Made by a program: the position numbers and the translations under genes. This document shows, piece after piece, positions 10,101 through 17,780 of a stretch of DNA of 64,000 nucleotides; the stretch's first letter is position 1; the number at the start of each line of letters is the position of its first letter. The DNA lies in the NCBI GenBank assembly GCA_031267645.1, contig JAIRYW010000030.1, positions 1 to 64,000 on the forward strand, written 5' to 3'. Source of the stretch: Propionibacteriaceae bacterium (GTDB lineage: Bacteria; Actinomycetota; Actinomycetes; Propionibacteriales; Propionibacteriaceae). The notes beneath the pieces are model-generated. The model ran no database searches and was not told where the DNA came from. It saw nothing but the letters and a program-made list of their open reading frames with translations.

Positions 10101-10418
10101 AGCGGCATCTTGGTGTCCGAGATGATGATCGAAGACGACGCCACTTCCGAAGACGAGGCCAACCAGTGGAGCCGGCGGACCGAGTTGCAGGCCGACTGCT
10201 TCGCCGGTCTCTTCTTGCACTCGGTGGCTAACTCGACCGCGATGACGGGCGAGGAGGACACCGCCGTCCGCTCTCTCTTCTACGCCCTGGGCGACGGCCA
10301 GCCCGGTTCCGACCACGGCAGCCCGTCCCACCGCGAGCTATGGGTGACGACCGGTCTGAACTCCAACACCCCCGGCTCCTGCCGTACCTTCGCCGCTCCG
10401 GCCGACCAAGTCGAGTAG
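7113..10418 (+). CDS. Neutral zinc metallopeptidase (YpfJ-like) with huge Pro/Gln-rich N-terminus
   Basis: About 760 N-terminal residues are low-complexity, first units like PPGQPTYQ / GQPxHQ (residues 60-330), then PPxTRPTG/AAPQYPPPRP units. One membrane helix follows at about residues 798-820 (AILIIVLAALVFLGPTVLGL). The C-terminal 270 residues are a zinc metallopeptidase with HEFGH at 987-991 and the downstream acidic motif ELQADCFAG. Known family members keep the short N-terminus-helix-peptidase order. The proline-rich part would be cytoplasmic and the peptidase outside. ATG follows a weak Shine-Dalgarno. The repeats are at DNA level too, so assemblies may misestimate the length. Confidence 0.85.
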   Translation: MSSSDAWPPPPPGGGFQPGPTPASDQPRLSENPPPPPVNPVLQPPDQPPTVGPGPAPTGPGPLAGPPQPRYHSPAASAPYPPYQPAAAPPGQPMYQTPPGQPMYQAPPDQPPHQVSPGQPTYQVPPAQPAYQTPSGQAPAGQPTYQSPAGQPLHQAPPGQPTYQTPSGQPPSQIPAGQPTYQAPPGQPPHRTSPGQPAYHAPAGQQPRPPAHQPPPGQPLRQTAAGQPIYQTPPNQPPQHQAPGQSTYQTPSGQPTYQLSPFQPPRPTAAGRPPRQAPTGQPTHQAPTNQPPQHPTPGQPTHQTPTGQSPYQPPAGQPPGQTPPGPPPHQSAGPGPAQPTASNPPARPTAPGSAGGTNSYGPPGSPPSAFPSPTGSTAPGSAGARATAPPGGPRFAAPGPAAQPTTGSPASSFPAPGANPFSPSGPAAPQYPPPRTPASSPPPRPTTGPAAPQYPPPRPTGAPTATPPSATLGAGSRPAPAAPQYPPARPAGQPGQTPPQYPPPRSQTAAPQYPPPRPTGAPTATPPSATLGAGSRPGYPPSTAGAHPAAGSRPTGATPPGPQTGASGYPPPGTRPSGPYTAAGIRPTGSPTTSGVRPAGPTAPGPQAGPPGYPPPGTRPTGSYTAAGARPTGATPPGPQTAAPGYPPPGARPGGSYAAAGARPPGSSYPAPGLRPPGPSYPPPHPGLRPSQTWPSPAAGRGPFGPASGQNLWRAPQSTFGQTPLGAARPAWQPPVRYPPPYQAVQTLSRADRWAPPTGQPWGAPTAGPGQSWGPPTGYPAGYPTSWAPVPPPRPKSGRAILIIVLAALVFLGPTVLGLLGQALDPPTKPEPIPTQPGPTQPSDPPTVPAPTGLPSLPAPRNQSEQDTFLLNNPLYDQSLSESVDCQVGQIDLQSSSRQQVEDYMNGIVTCLMGTWSEPLSRAGFVMPQPTITVYTEPIKTRCGKLPMQNAVYCSADQQIYYALDLAQEFPSSLQGTRFLAESIIAHEFGHAVQARSGILVSEMMIEDDATSEDEANQWSRRTELQADCFAGLFLHSVANSTAMTGEEDTAVRSLFYALGDGQPGSDHGSPSHRELWVTTGLNSNTPGSCRTFAAPADQVE

Positions 10419-10434
10419 GCCCAGTCCCGGGCCT
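10417..10434. terminator. Small inverted repeat between convergent genes
   Basis: AGGCCC and GGGCCT form a perfect 6-bp stem with a 6-base loop over the metallopeptidase stop codon. There is no T-tract, so a role in termination is weakly supported. Confidence 0.35.
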
Positions 10435-10443
10435 CGAGGGCGA

Positions 10444-10899
10444 TCAGCCGAGCGGACCGCCGTCAGCCCGATTCAGGGCTTCGGTCCGGACTTTGAGCGC
10501 CGCGCCGACTCTCTGGCTGTCTTTCCGTAAGGACCCGATGGGGGTGAAAATGGCTAGCGCACCGGACAATTGGTCGGTTTGGGTGACGACGGTCCGGGGC
10601 GGATTCTGACTATCTGGCTGGAGCTGGACGCGGTGATCGTATTGGAAAATCCACCGGCCGCCCAGCGGACCTTTGCGCCAGCTCAGTTCGGCGTTCTCCA
10701 CCCGGCTGGTCACATTCAGGGGCAGCAGTAGCCCGCCCGGATGACACTCGTCAAAACTAACTCTGCCGCCGACGGTCAGTTCGCCCCAAATGTGCCGTAT
10801 GACTGGATTCCACCGCTGGTAGTCAGGGAGATCGGTCAACACCGCCCAGACCTCTTCCGGCGACGCCTCAATCACAACTGAAGTTGAAGACGACATCAT
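10444..10899 (-). CDS. SRPBCC (START/Bet v1-like) domain protein
   Basis: The protein of about 151 residues begins SSTSVVIEASPEEVWAVLTD, the standard start of a polyketide-cyclase/dehydrase-type SRPBCC ligand-binding fold. It continues with LPDYQRWNPVIRHIWGEL. The frame is open 30 codons further upstream, but homology begins just after the tandem ATG codons at 10897-10899 and 10894-10896, which lack a clear Shine-Dalgarno. Family members bind small hydrophobic ligands or act as stress proteins. No specific role can be given. It is convergent with the metallopeptidase gene and stands alone. Confidence 0.75.
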   Translation of the reverse strand: MMSSSTSVVIEASPEEVWAVLTDLPDYQRWNPVIRHIWGELTVGGRVSFDECHPGGLLLPLNVTSRVENAELSWRKGPLGGRWIFQYDHRVQLQPDSQNPPRTVVTQTDQLSGALAIFTPIGSLRKDSQRVGAALKVRTEALNRADGGPLG

Positions 10900-11035
10900 G
10901 TCAGTTAGCTTAGTTGAGGAATCACCGGCCCAACCTCCCAGCCGACCAGTCCGAGTGCGACCAACCATACGGCGATTAGCTTCTGGCAACTCCCGAAAGG
11001 AGTCCCACCGACACCGACCCCGGCCGGAGCCGCCG

Positions 11036-12409
11036 TCAGACCGCTCGCAGCAGCACCGTGGCCAAGGCGGCCAGACCCTCGCCCCGACCGCTGAAACCGA
11101 GCCCGTCGGTGGTGGTGGCTGAGACCGAGACCGGCGCCGCCAAGGCTTGAGACAAGCCGGCTTCAGCTTCGGCTCGCCGGGCGGCCAGTCGGGGACGGGG
11201 GCCGATCACCTGGATGGCGACATGGTCGATCTCGAAACCGGCCGCCCGCACCCGGCTGGCCGTCTCAGCCAACAAGGTCCGGCCCGAGGCCCCGGCCCAA
11301 CGTGGGTCGGTCAGACCGAAGATCGAGCCCAGATCGCCCAGGCCGGCCGCGCCCAGGAGGGCGTCGCAAGCGGCATGGGCGGCAACGTCGCCGTCTGAGT
11401 GCCCTTCCAGCCCGGCTGGCTCGTCCGGGAACGACAACCCGGCCAACCAGAGCGGCCGGCCGGCGCGCAGCCGGTGGGCGTCGAAACCGACGCCGGTCCT
11501 CAGCCCGCCGGTCGAAACCGGCCGAGCCTCCACGGCGCCGGTCGATCCGGCCGCTCCACCGGCCGTGGCCTCTCCGGTCCCTCGCACCGCCGCCTCGGAC
11601 AGAACTTTCTCGGGCCCTCGCCCCACCGCCACGGACGGAACCTCCTCGGACCCCCGCACCGCCGCCTCAGACGGAACCTCCTCCGACCCTGGCTCCGCCG
11701 CCTCGGACGGGGCGGCCTGATCCGTCCGGACGGCCGCCAGTTGGGCCTCGGCCCAACTCAGGTCGAGCGCTTGGGTGATCTTGCCGGCCGCGACGTCGCC
11801 CTCGACCAGGACCACTGGATGGCCGGCCGCTTCCATGACGGTGGCGTCGTCGGTGAAGTCGCCCCCCACGGCCAGGGCGTGGGCGGCCCGGAGCGGGGCG
11901 GCGGCGAAACCCTGTGGCGTCTGGACCCGGCGCAGGTCGGCCCGTTCGACTGGCCAGGACCACTCGGGCCGGGCGGCGTCGATCTGGCGCATGGAGTCGA
12001 CCGCCGGCAGCACCGGCACCACCGCCACCGCCCCGGCCCGCACGGCCGCGATGACGCGGGCCATGACGGCGACCGGAGTCAGAGGCCGGGCGGCGTCGTG
12101 GATCAAGACCACCTCGACCGTCGGCCCCAAACGATCCAGGCCCTGACGGACTGAGTCCGGCCTCTGTTCGCCGCCCGCCACCACTGTGACCCGGTCGGAC
12201 CAGGCCGCCAAGTGGCGCCGGAAACGGTCCACGGCGTCCGCTGGGGCCACCACCACGACCTGGTCGGAGCCGGCCGCCAAAGCGGTCTCGACCGACCAAG
12301 CCACCATCGGGCGTCCGCCCAGGACGATCTCGGCCTTGGGCTGGGTCGCCCCCAACCGGGAACCAGAACCGGCCGCCACCACGATGGTGACGACCGGTCC
12401 CTCGATCAT
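11036..12409 (-). CDS. ispDF: Bifunctional IspD/IspF, MEP isoprenoid pathway
   Basis: The N-terminal IspD module (about 1-230) makes CDP-methylerythritol. It has [22 protein letters not shown] and [10 protein letters not shown]. The C-terminal IspF module (about 303-457) makes methylerythritol cyclodiphosphate, with metal motif GVGFDAHRL and [20 protein letters not shown]. Fusions of these two are known in several bacteria. The linker (about 231-295) is unusual: it holds repeated [17 protein letters not shown] units. The gene lies 36 bases downstream of carD on the same strand, a pairing common in actinobacteria. The third pathway enzyme, IspE, is at 49555-50496. Confidence 0.93.
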   Translation of the reverse strand: MIEGPVVTIVVAAGSGSRLGATQPKAEIVLGGRPMVAWSVETALAAGSDQVVVVAPADAVDRFRRHLAAWSDRVTVVAGGEQRPDSVRQGLDRLGPTVEVVLIHDAARPLTPVAVMARVIAAVRAGAVAVVPVLPAVDSMRQIDAARPEWSWPVERADLRRVQTPQGFAAAPLRAAHALAVGGDFTDDATVMEAAGHPVVLVEGDVAAGKITQALDLSWAEAQLAAVRTDQAAPSEAAEPGSEEVPSEAAVRGSEEVPSVAVGRGPEKVLSEAAVRGTGEATAGGAAGSTGAVEARPVSTGGLRTGVGFDAHRLRAGRPLWLAGLSFPDEPAGLEGHSDGDVAAHAACDALLGAAGLGDLGSIFGLTDPRWAGASGRTLLAETASRVRAAGFEIDHVAIQVIGPRPRLAARRAEAEAGLSQALAAPVSVSATTTDGLGFSGRGEGLAALATVLLRAV

Positions 12410-12445
12410 GTCAGGTCTGCGACGGATTGGCTGGGCCGAGCCGGC

Positions 12446-12931
12446 TCAGGAATCCAAGACCTCGTCCAACATGGACTCGGCCTTCTCTTCGTTGACGCGC
12501 TCGGCCAGGGCCAATTCGGCGATCAAATTCTGCCGGGCCTTGGCCAACATCCGCTTCTCGCCGGCCGACAGGCCGCGGTCGCGCTCGCGCCGCCAGAGGT
12601 CGCGCACCACTTCGGCCACCTTCAGCACGTTGCCGGAGTGCAGCTTCTCCAGGTTGGCTTTGAAACGCCGCGACCAGTTGGTCGGTTCTTCGGCGCAGGG
12701 CGTGCGCAGAACCGAGAAGACCCGTTCCAGGCCGTCAGCGTCGACCACGTCGCGCACGCCGACCAAATCAAGATTGCAGGCGGGCACCCGTACGACCAGG
12801 TCGGTCTGACCCACGATACGCAATACGAGGTACAACCGGTCCTCACCCTTGATGGTTCGAGTTTCGATGTCCTCGATCACAGCGGCCCCGTGATTGGGGT
12901 AGACGACGGTTTCTCCGATTGCGAAGGCCAT
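12446..12931 (-). CDS. carD: CarD-family RNA polymerase-binding regulator
   Basis: A 161-residue protein with the full CarD layout. The N-terminal RNA-polymerase interaction domain begins [20 protein letters not shown], and the C-terminal helical DNA-binding domain includes [13 protein letters not shown] and [15 protein letters not shown]. In actinobacteria CarD stabilises the open promoter complex, notably at rRNA promoters, and is usually essential. It starts behind GGAAAGGGG and precedes ispDF, with which it is probably cotranscribed. A minus-strand TAAGAT (12957-12962) upstream is a possible -10. Confidence 0.95.
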   Translation of the reverse strand: MAFAIGETVVYPNHGAAVIEDIETRTIKGEDRLYLVLRIVGQTDLVVRVPACNLDLVGVRDVVDADGLERVFSVLRTPCAEEPTNWSRRFKANLEKLHSGNVLKVAEVVRDLWRRERDRGLSAGEKRMLAKARQNLIAELALAERVNEEKAESMLDEVLDS

Positions 12932-13079
12932 TAGGGGATCCCCTTTCCAGCAGCTATCTTACCACGGCGCCCAAGCCCGACCGGATCTTCGGACCGACCC
13001 CCCAGGGGCAGCCATACGACCTAGTCAAAGCCCCTTCAACGGCTTCACAGAGAGCTTAACCGGCCAATTGAAATTGCCC

Positions 13080-13832
13080 TTAAAGGGCCTTCAGCGGGCC
13101 GCGGAAGAGCTTGTGGCTGGCGGCTTGGGCGACCGGTCGGATGACCATCCGATCGATGTTGACATGGGCTGGCCGGCTGGCCATCCAGGCGATGGCTTGA
13201 GCCACGTCCGACGCTGTCAGAGGCTCCTCCACCCCGGCGTAGACGGCGTCGGCCCGGGCTTGGTCGCCGCCGAAGCGGACCAGTGAGAACTCCTCGGTCT
13301 GGACCAATCCGGGGGAGATCTCGCAGACTCGGACGGGCTCGCCGTTCAATTCCAGACGCAGGGCGCCGGCCAACGAGCGAGCGGCCGCCTTGACCCCGCA
13401 ATAGCCTCCTCCGCCCTCGTACGGCGCCTCGGCGGCGGTCGAGGTGACGAAGACGACGGTCCCCGCCGCGGCTCGCAACGCCGGCAATAGAGCTTGGGTG
13501 ACACGAGCGGCGGTCATGACGTTGATTTGGTACATCTTCAGCCAGTCGTCCAAATCGCCGCTCTCCACCGGATCTTGCCCCAGAGCGCCACCGGCATTGT
13601 TGACCAGCAGGTCCAGGCGCGGCCCCACCGCCTCCGCCAAACCAGCCACCTGGGCCGGGTCGGTGGCGTCGCAGGTCAGGGCCCGTCCGCCGATGCGCCG
13701 GGCCAGGGCTTCGATCCGATCGGTCCGCCGGGCCAGACAGACGACTTGGTGACCGGCCTGGGCCAAAGCCTCGGCGGTGGCCGCGCCGATGCCGGACGAA
13801 GCCCCTGTCACAACTGCCACACGAGATGTCAT
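13080..13832 (-). CDS. Short-chain dehydrogenase/reductase (SDR)
   Basis: A 250-residue classical SDR. The nucleotide-binding TGASSGIG is at the N-terminus and NNAG follows. The catalytic Ser is in VFVTSTAAE and the YxxxK motif is YCGVKAA. The frame extends 230 codons upstream across unrelated sequence and into the GNAT gene on the other strand, but the family start MTSRVAVVTG fixes the ATG at 13832. It resembles the YdfG-like/serine 3-dehydrogenase group (PGLVQTEEF). The substrate is unknown. It is divergent from the GNAT gene. Confidence 0.88.
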   Translation of the reverse strand: MTSRVAVVTGASSGIGAATAEALAQAGHQVVCLARRTDRIEALARRIGGRALTCDATDPAQVAGLAEAVGPRLDLLVNNAGGALGQDPVESGDLDDWLKMYQINVMTAARVTQALLPALRAAAGTVVFVTSTAAEAPYEGGGGYCGVKAAARSLAGALRLELNGEPVRVCEISPGLVQTEEFSLVRFGGDQARADAVYAGVEEPLTASDVAQAIAWMASRPAHVNIDRMVIRPVAQAASHKLFRGPLKAL

Positions 13833-13967
13833 GGGTCGAATTTTAGTGCCTTCGGCCGCCTCGGACCGGACCGGCTGGGACCACTCCTGGCCGCTCCCCG
13901 AAAAGCCGGGCGGCCGATCGGGGGCGTCCTCCGGGCTCCTGTTGGTGGCCCTGTCTATTCTGGGGCC

Positions 13968-14567
13968 ATGGTCTCGCCCCCTGCTGTCTCGCCCTTGTCC
14001 TGGCTCCAGCCGCCGGGCCGGTCGGCCCCGCCTCGGGTCGAGCGGGCCGGACCGGACGACGCCTCGGCCCTGGCCGCTCTGGCCGCCGCCACCTTCCCGC
14101 TGGCTTGCCCGCCCGAGACCCAACCGGACGAGATCCTCTACCACATCACCCACCAGCTCAATCCAATCCGGGTGGCGAGCTGGCTGACCGACCCCTTGGT
14201 GGTGGTCCACGTCGGTCGGTTGGGCCAGATCTTGGTCGGCTACAGCCGCCTCAGCTTCGATCCGGCCGAGACCGATCCCGCCATCTGGCCCCAGCTCAAG
14301 CGCAGGCCGACCTGTCAGCTGTCCAAGTGTTACGTCCAGCCCGACTGGCAGGGCTCTGGCCTGGCCGACCAGCTGCTGGCGGAGTCTTTGGCGGCCGGCC
14401 GTCAGCGCGGGGCCAAGGGGATCTGGTTGGGGGCCAACCCGGCCAATCTGAGGGCGCGTGCCTTCTACGGCCGTCACGGCTTCCACGACATCGGTTGGCG
14501 TCACTTCGAGGTCGGCGGCCATCTCTTCACCGACTGCCTGATGGAGCGCGACTTAGCCGAGCCGTAG
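13968..14567 (+). CDS. GNAT-family N-acetyltransferase
   Basis: A 199-residue protein with a GNAT fold. The segment [20 protein letters not shown] has the acetyl-CoA-binding Q/RxxGxG/A-like loop. It is followed by [20 protein letters not shown], the usual motif B region of these enzymes, and a final strand. The start at ATG 13968 is chosen because the upstream open frame has no similarity. The gene ends 11 bases before gpmA and is probably cotranscribed with it. The acceptor substrate cannot be deduced. Confidence 0.85.
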   Translation: MVSPPAVSPLSWLQPPGRSAPPRVERAGPDDASALAALAAATFPLACPPETQPDEILYHITHQLNPIRVASWLTDPLVVVHVGRLGQILVGYSRLSFDPAETDPAIWPQLKRRPTCQLSKCYVQPDWQGSGLADQLLAESLAAGRQRGAKGIWLGANPANLRARAFYGRHGFHDIGWRHFEVGGHLFTDCLMERDLAEP

Positions 14568-14577
14568 GATGGCTGCC

Positions 14578-15327
14578 ATGACCGCCAAGTTGATCTTGCT
14601 CCGCCACGGCGAGAGCGAATGGAACGCCAAGAACTTGTTCACCGGCTGGGTTGACGTGGACATCAACGCCAAGGGCGTGGCCGAAGCCAAGCGGGGGGCC
14701 GAGCTGTTGAGCCAGGAACACCTGCTGCCGGATCTGGTCCACACCTCAGTGCTGCGCCGGGCCATCCACACCGCCTACCTGGCCCTGGACGGCTGCGACC
14801 GGCACTGGATCCCGGTGCGCCGGCACTGGCGTTTGAACGAGCGCCACTACGGCGCCCTGCAGGGCAAGGACAAAGCCCAGACCCTGGCCGAGTTCGGCGA
14901 GCAGCAGTTCATGCTGTGGCGGCGCAGCTACGACACCCCGCCGCCGCCACTGGCGCGCGACGACCAGTTCTCCCAGTTCCACGATCCCCGTTACGCCGCC
15001 CTGCCGACCGAGGCCCGCCCGGTCACGGAGTGCCTGAAAGACGTCGTGGTCCGCTTGCTGCCGTACTGGTACGACCAGATCGTGCCCGATCTGAGGTCCG
15101 GCGCGACCGTGTTGGTGGCCGCCCACGGCAACTCTCTGCGCGCCTTGGTCAAGCACTTGGACGGCATCTCGGACGCCGACATCGCCGGGCTCAACATCCC
15201 CACCGGCATCCCTTTGTTGTACGAGTTGGACGACGACCTGGCCCCGATCGCCCCCGGCGGCCGTTACCTCGACCCCGAGGCGGCCGCCGCCTCCATCGAA
15301 GCGGTCAAGAACCAGGGCAAGAAGTAG
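14578..15327 (+). CDS. gpmA: 2,3-bisphosphoglycerate-dependent phosphoglycerate mutase
   Basis: It interconverts 3- and 2-phosphoglycerate in glycolysis and gluconeogenesis. The phosphohistidine motif is [10 protein letters not shown] near the N-terminus, followed by [30 protein letters not shown] and the second histidine in [15 protein letters not shown]. From ATG 14578 the protein is 249 residues, exactly the family length. AGGATGG lies about five bases before it. The ATG nine bases upstream (14569) is less likely. It is followed by a strong hairpin shared with the convergent gene. Confidence 0.95.
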   Translation: MTAKLILLRHGESEWNAKNLFTGWVDVDINAKGVAEAKRGAELLSQEHLLPDLVHTSVLRRAIHTAYLALDGCDRHWIPVRRHWRLNERHYGALQGKDKAQTLAEFGEQQFMLWRRSYDTPPPPLARDDQFSQFHDPRYAALPTEARPVTECLKDVVVRLLPYWYDQIVPDLRSGATVLVAAHGNSLRALVKHLDGISDADIAGLNIPTGIPLLYELDDDLAPIAPGGRYLDPEAAAASIEAVKNQGKK

Positions 15328-15334
15328 AAAACCC

Positions 15335-15376
15335 CCGGTCGACGGCTCTGGCCCACCGGTCTGAGCCGTCGACCGG
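15335..15376. terminator. Strong hairpin between gpmA and the convergent SGNH gene
   Basis: A perfect 14-bp stem (15335-15348 with 15363-15376, arm CCGGTCGACGGCTC) encloses a 14-base loop eight bases after the gpmA stop. It is symmetric, so it could serve both strands. There is no long T-tract, as is usual in high-GC actinobacteria. Confidence 0.75.
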
Positions 15377-15419
15377 CCGTCAGCTGACCCGCCCGATCAG
15401 ACCGACCCGCCCGCCAGGT

Positions 15420-16229
15420 TCACAGGTCCAGGTCGTCGACCGGTTCCAGAGTCAGACGTTTGCCGACCCGGCCGTCGCCGGAGGACCGCCCGGTCAGGCG
15501 TCGGCCCAACCAGGGCAGCAGGAAGATCTTGGCCCAGTGGGCGATGTCCCGGGTCCGACGCCACCAAGTGGGCGGCGGGGCCGGGTCCAGGGGTTGGAGA
15601 TAGGCCGGGTCGACCGCGCAGCCCAGAGCGGCCAGGGCGTGGTCGGCCATCCGCTGATGGCCCAAGCTGGTCAGATGGATACGGTCGTCGGCCCACATCC
15701 GGCTGTCGTGCAGGACGGCCAGATTCCAAACGTCGACCACGTAGCAGCCGTGGCGTTCCGCCACCTGCCACAGCCGGTCCGTCAGTTGGCCGCTGCGCGG
15801 GGCCGTCCAACCCAGCACGGCCGAGTCAGAGGCGTTGTAGGCGGTGGCCAGCAGGACGTCGCAGCCGGCTTGGCGCAACCGGCTCACGCCGCGTTCCAGC
15901 CGGTCGGCCAGATCGTCCAAGTCGGCCCGGGGGCGCAATGAGTCATTGCCGCCGGCCCAGAGACTGACCAGGTCGGGGCCCAAGGCCAAGGCTTGGTCCA
16001 CTTGGCGGCCACAGACGTCGGCCAGCAAGCGGCCCCGTACGGCCAGATTGGCGTAGGCGAAGGGGGAGCCGGCGGCCTCGGCCCGGCCGGCCAGTTGGAC
16101 GGCCAGCCGGTCGGCCCAGCCGTGGAAACGGCCAGGCTGGCCGGGCGCGGCGTCAGCCAGGCCCTCGGTCAAAGAGTCGCCCAGCGCGACATAGCGGGAC
16201 CATAGCTTGGGTTCGGTCGCGACGGCCAT
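15420..16229 (-). CDS. SGNH/GDSL-family hydrolase
   Basis: A 269-residue esterase-like protein. Block I is VALGDSLTEG (catalytic S19). Block III carries WAGGNDS (oxyanion Asn) and block V is DRIHLTSLGH with catalytic Asp and His. No signal peptide or membrane helix is visible, so it is probably cytoplasmic. Similar actinobacterial proteins are annotated as GDSL lipases, but the natural substrate is not known. The C-terminus is rich in Trp and Arg. It converges on gpmA across the hairpin at 15335-15376. Confidence 0.87.
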   Translation of the reverse strand: MAVATEPKLWSRYVALGDSLTEGLADAAPGQPGRFHGWADRLAVQLAGRAEAAGSPFAYANLAVRGRLLADVCGRQVDQALALGPDLVSLWAGGNDSLRPRADLDDLADRLERGVSRLRQAGCDVLLATAYNASDSAVLGWTAPRSGQLTDRLWQVAERHGCYVVDVWNLAVLHDSRMWADDRIHLTSLGHQRMADHALAALGCAVDPAYLQPLDPAPPPTWWRRTRDIAHWAKIFLLPWLGRRLTGRSSGDGRVGKRLTLEPVDDLDL

Positions 16230-16503
16230 CGGCTCCCTCCTTCGGAGCAGCCCCGGTCGCGGCCCCGGGGAGAGGCCAGGAAGGGGCGATCATCGACTGC
16301 CGGACCGGCGCCAGGCCCCTGGTCCGACCCCGGCCCGGGGTCGGACCCGACTCCGGCCCCGGCGGGCGGGGGCCGGCCCGGATCGGCATTTCCTTCAGCG
16401 GGCGCCATTCTGCCACAACCGGTGCTGCCGGATCGGCCATTCCACGCCGGCCCGGACGGACTCCGCCGCCGAAGAGCTGGCGTGATCGGATCGAACGGCG
16501 CCT

Positions 16504-16656
16504 TCAGCGGCTGGAGTCGCGGTAGAGGGCCACCAGCACGGAGCCGTCGCCGGCGGTGCTGACGTTCAGGACCCGCCAGCCCCGGGCCAACCGGTCGTTG
16601 ACGGCGCTGTTGGCCTGGGCCAGCCGCTTGGCCGACCAAACCGTCAGTTTGACCAT
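16504..16656 (-). CDS. Small hypothetical protein, 50 residues
   Basis: ATG at 16656 is preceded by GAGAG about eight bases upstream, and TGA is at 16504-16506. The product starts MVKLTVWSAKRLAQANSAVN and contains NDRLARGWRVLNVS and GSVLVALYR. Codons are mainly G/C-ending as in neighbouring genes. The pattern (amphipathic helix, GWRVLNVS, then a strand) loosely recalls small DUF4177-type proteins, but I cannot assign a family. It is divergent from the DUF2510 gene, in otherwise empty sequence between 16230 and 16850. Confidence 0.5.
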   Translation of the reverse strand: MVKLTVWSAKRLAQANSAVNDRLARGWRVLNVSTAGDGSVLVALYRDSSR

Positions 16657-16850
16657 TTCGAACTCTCTCACGAAGGCCACCTAGGTGCGCCACGACCACG
16701 AGTTATTTTGATATCAGAATAGCGGCCGGCCCGGTCCGGCCGCCACCGTGCCGGGCGACCAGTTCCGCCGCGATCGGTCGGGCCCGAAATCGGCTCCGTT
16801 ACCATGGGAGACGACCCTGACGCCCAGGGCCCTGAGAGAGGCTTCCGTAG

Positions 16851-17768
16851 ATGGCAAACCCACTTCCTGGCTGGTACCCCGATCCGGGCGGCCAGCCTGG
16901 CATGTTCCGTTACTGGACCGGTTCGAGCTGGTCGGAAATCCTCTCGCCCACCCCCCAAGCCCCGCCGCCGCCCATCCGGCTGTCCAGCCAGGCCGGCGGG
17001 CCGGGGGCCTACGGCGGTTACGGCGGTGGCGTCACGCAGACGGCCCTGGCCCCGACCAAACCCAAACGCTCGATCGGCCCCGTCCTGGGCCTGGTGGCCC
17101 TGGTGCTGGCCTTGGCCGTGCTGGGTTGGTACCTCGTCACCCATGTCCTGGGCTCCTCCTCCGGCGGCGATCCCGACGACGATCCGGCCGGCAATCCCAC
17201 CGTCACGGTCTGCCCGCCCCAATCCGAGTCGCCTCCGCCCACCCGGTCCCATCCCAACGACGGCCGGACGCACGGCGGCCGGCTGTCCTATCCGACCCTG
17301 GGCTCGCCCTGGGGCTGGGTCCAATCCGACGACCGTCTGCCCTTCGGGTCGGACGTCTCGGAACAGACCGTCCCCATCCATGAGTCATACGCCATCAACA
17401 TGAGTTGGGTGGCCTCCCTGTTGGTGGGCGAGCTGCGGGCCGGCGACGGCTTCTACAGCCCGGAGGAGGGTTCCGAGATCGTCTTACGCTGCATCTTGGG
17501 CACCTTCTACGGCGACGCCGAAGTCACCCGGGCCGACGTCCGCGACCAGGCCATGACCCTGGACGGTTACGAGGGCTGGGTGGTCGAGACCAACCTCAGC
17601 TTCGACATCCCCAACCTGCCGACCAAGAGCGAGTGGGTCGTCGTCATCATCGTGGCCACCTCGGCCGAGTCGTCCAGCATCTTCTACTCCTCGATCCCGG
17701 AGGACTCACCGGACCAGGTCTTCGAAGACACCCGGGCCACCATCGACAGTCTCATAGTCGACCCCTGA
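16851..17768 (+). CDS. DUF2510-domain membrane protein
   Basis: The N-terminus carries a DUF2510 motif (PGWYPDPGGQPGMFRYWTG) at about residues 5-25, a short domain typical of actinobacterial membrane proteins. A proline-rich linker and one membrane helix (VLGLVALVLALAVLGWYLV, residues about 80-100) follow, then an extracytoplasmic domain of about 200 residues. That domain has no recognised family; it contains SYAINMSWVASLLVGEL and a C-terminal EDTRATIDSLIVDP. GAGAGG lies nine bases before the ATG. It converges on the mycothione reductase gene, 12 bases apart. Confidence 0.8.
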   Translation: MANPLPGWYPDPGGQPGMFRYWTGSSWSEILSPTPQAPPPPIRLSSQAGGPGAYGGYGGGVTQTALAPTKPKRSIGPVLGLVALVLALAVLGWYLVTHVLGSSSGGDPDDDPAGNPTVTVCPPQSESPPPTRSHPNDGRTHGGRLSYPTLGSPWGWVQSDDRLPFGSDVSEQTVPIHESYAINMSWVASLLVGELRAGDGFYSPEEGSEIVLRCILGTFYGDAEVTRADVRDQAMTLDGYEGWVVETNLSFDIPNLPTKSEWVVVIIVATSAESSSIFYSSIPEDSPDQVFEDTRATIDSLIVDP

Positions 17769-17780
17769 GCCGACCCAGCC

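Noticed and set aside
13833..14522. The long N-terminal extension of the SDR reading frame
   Set aside because: It overlaps the GNAT gene on the other strand and lacks similarity; the SDR nucleotide motif starts at 13832.
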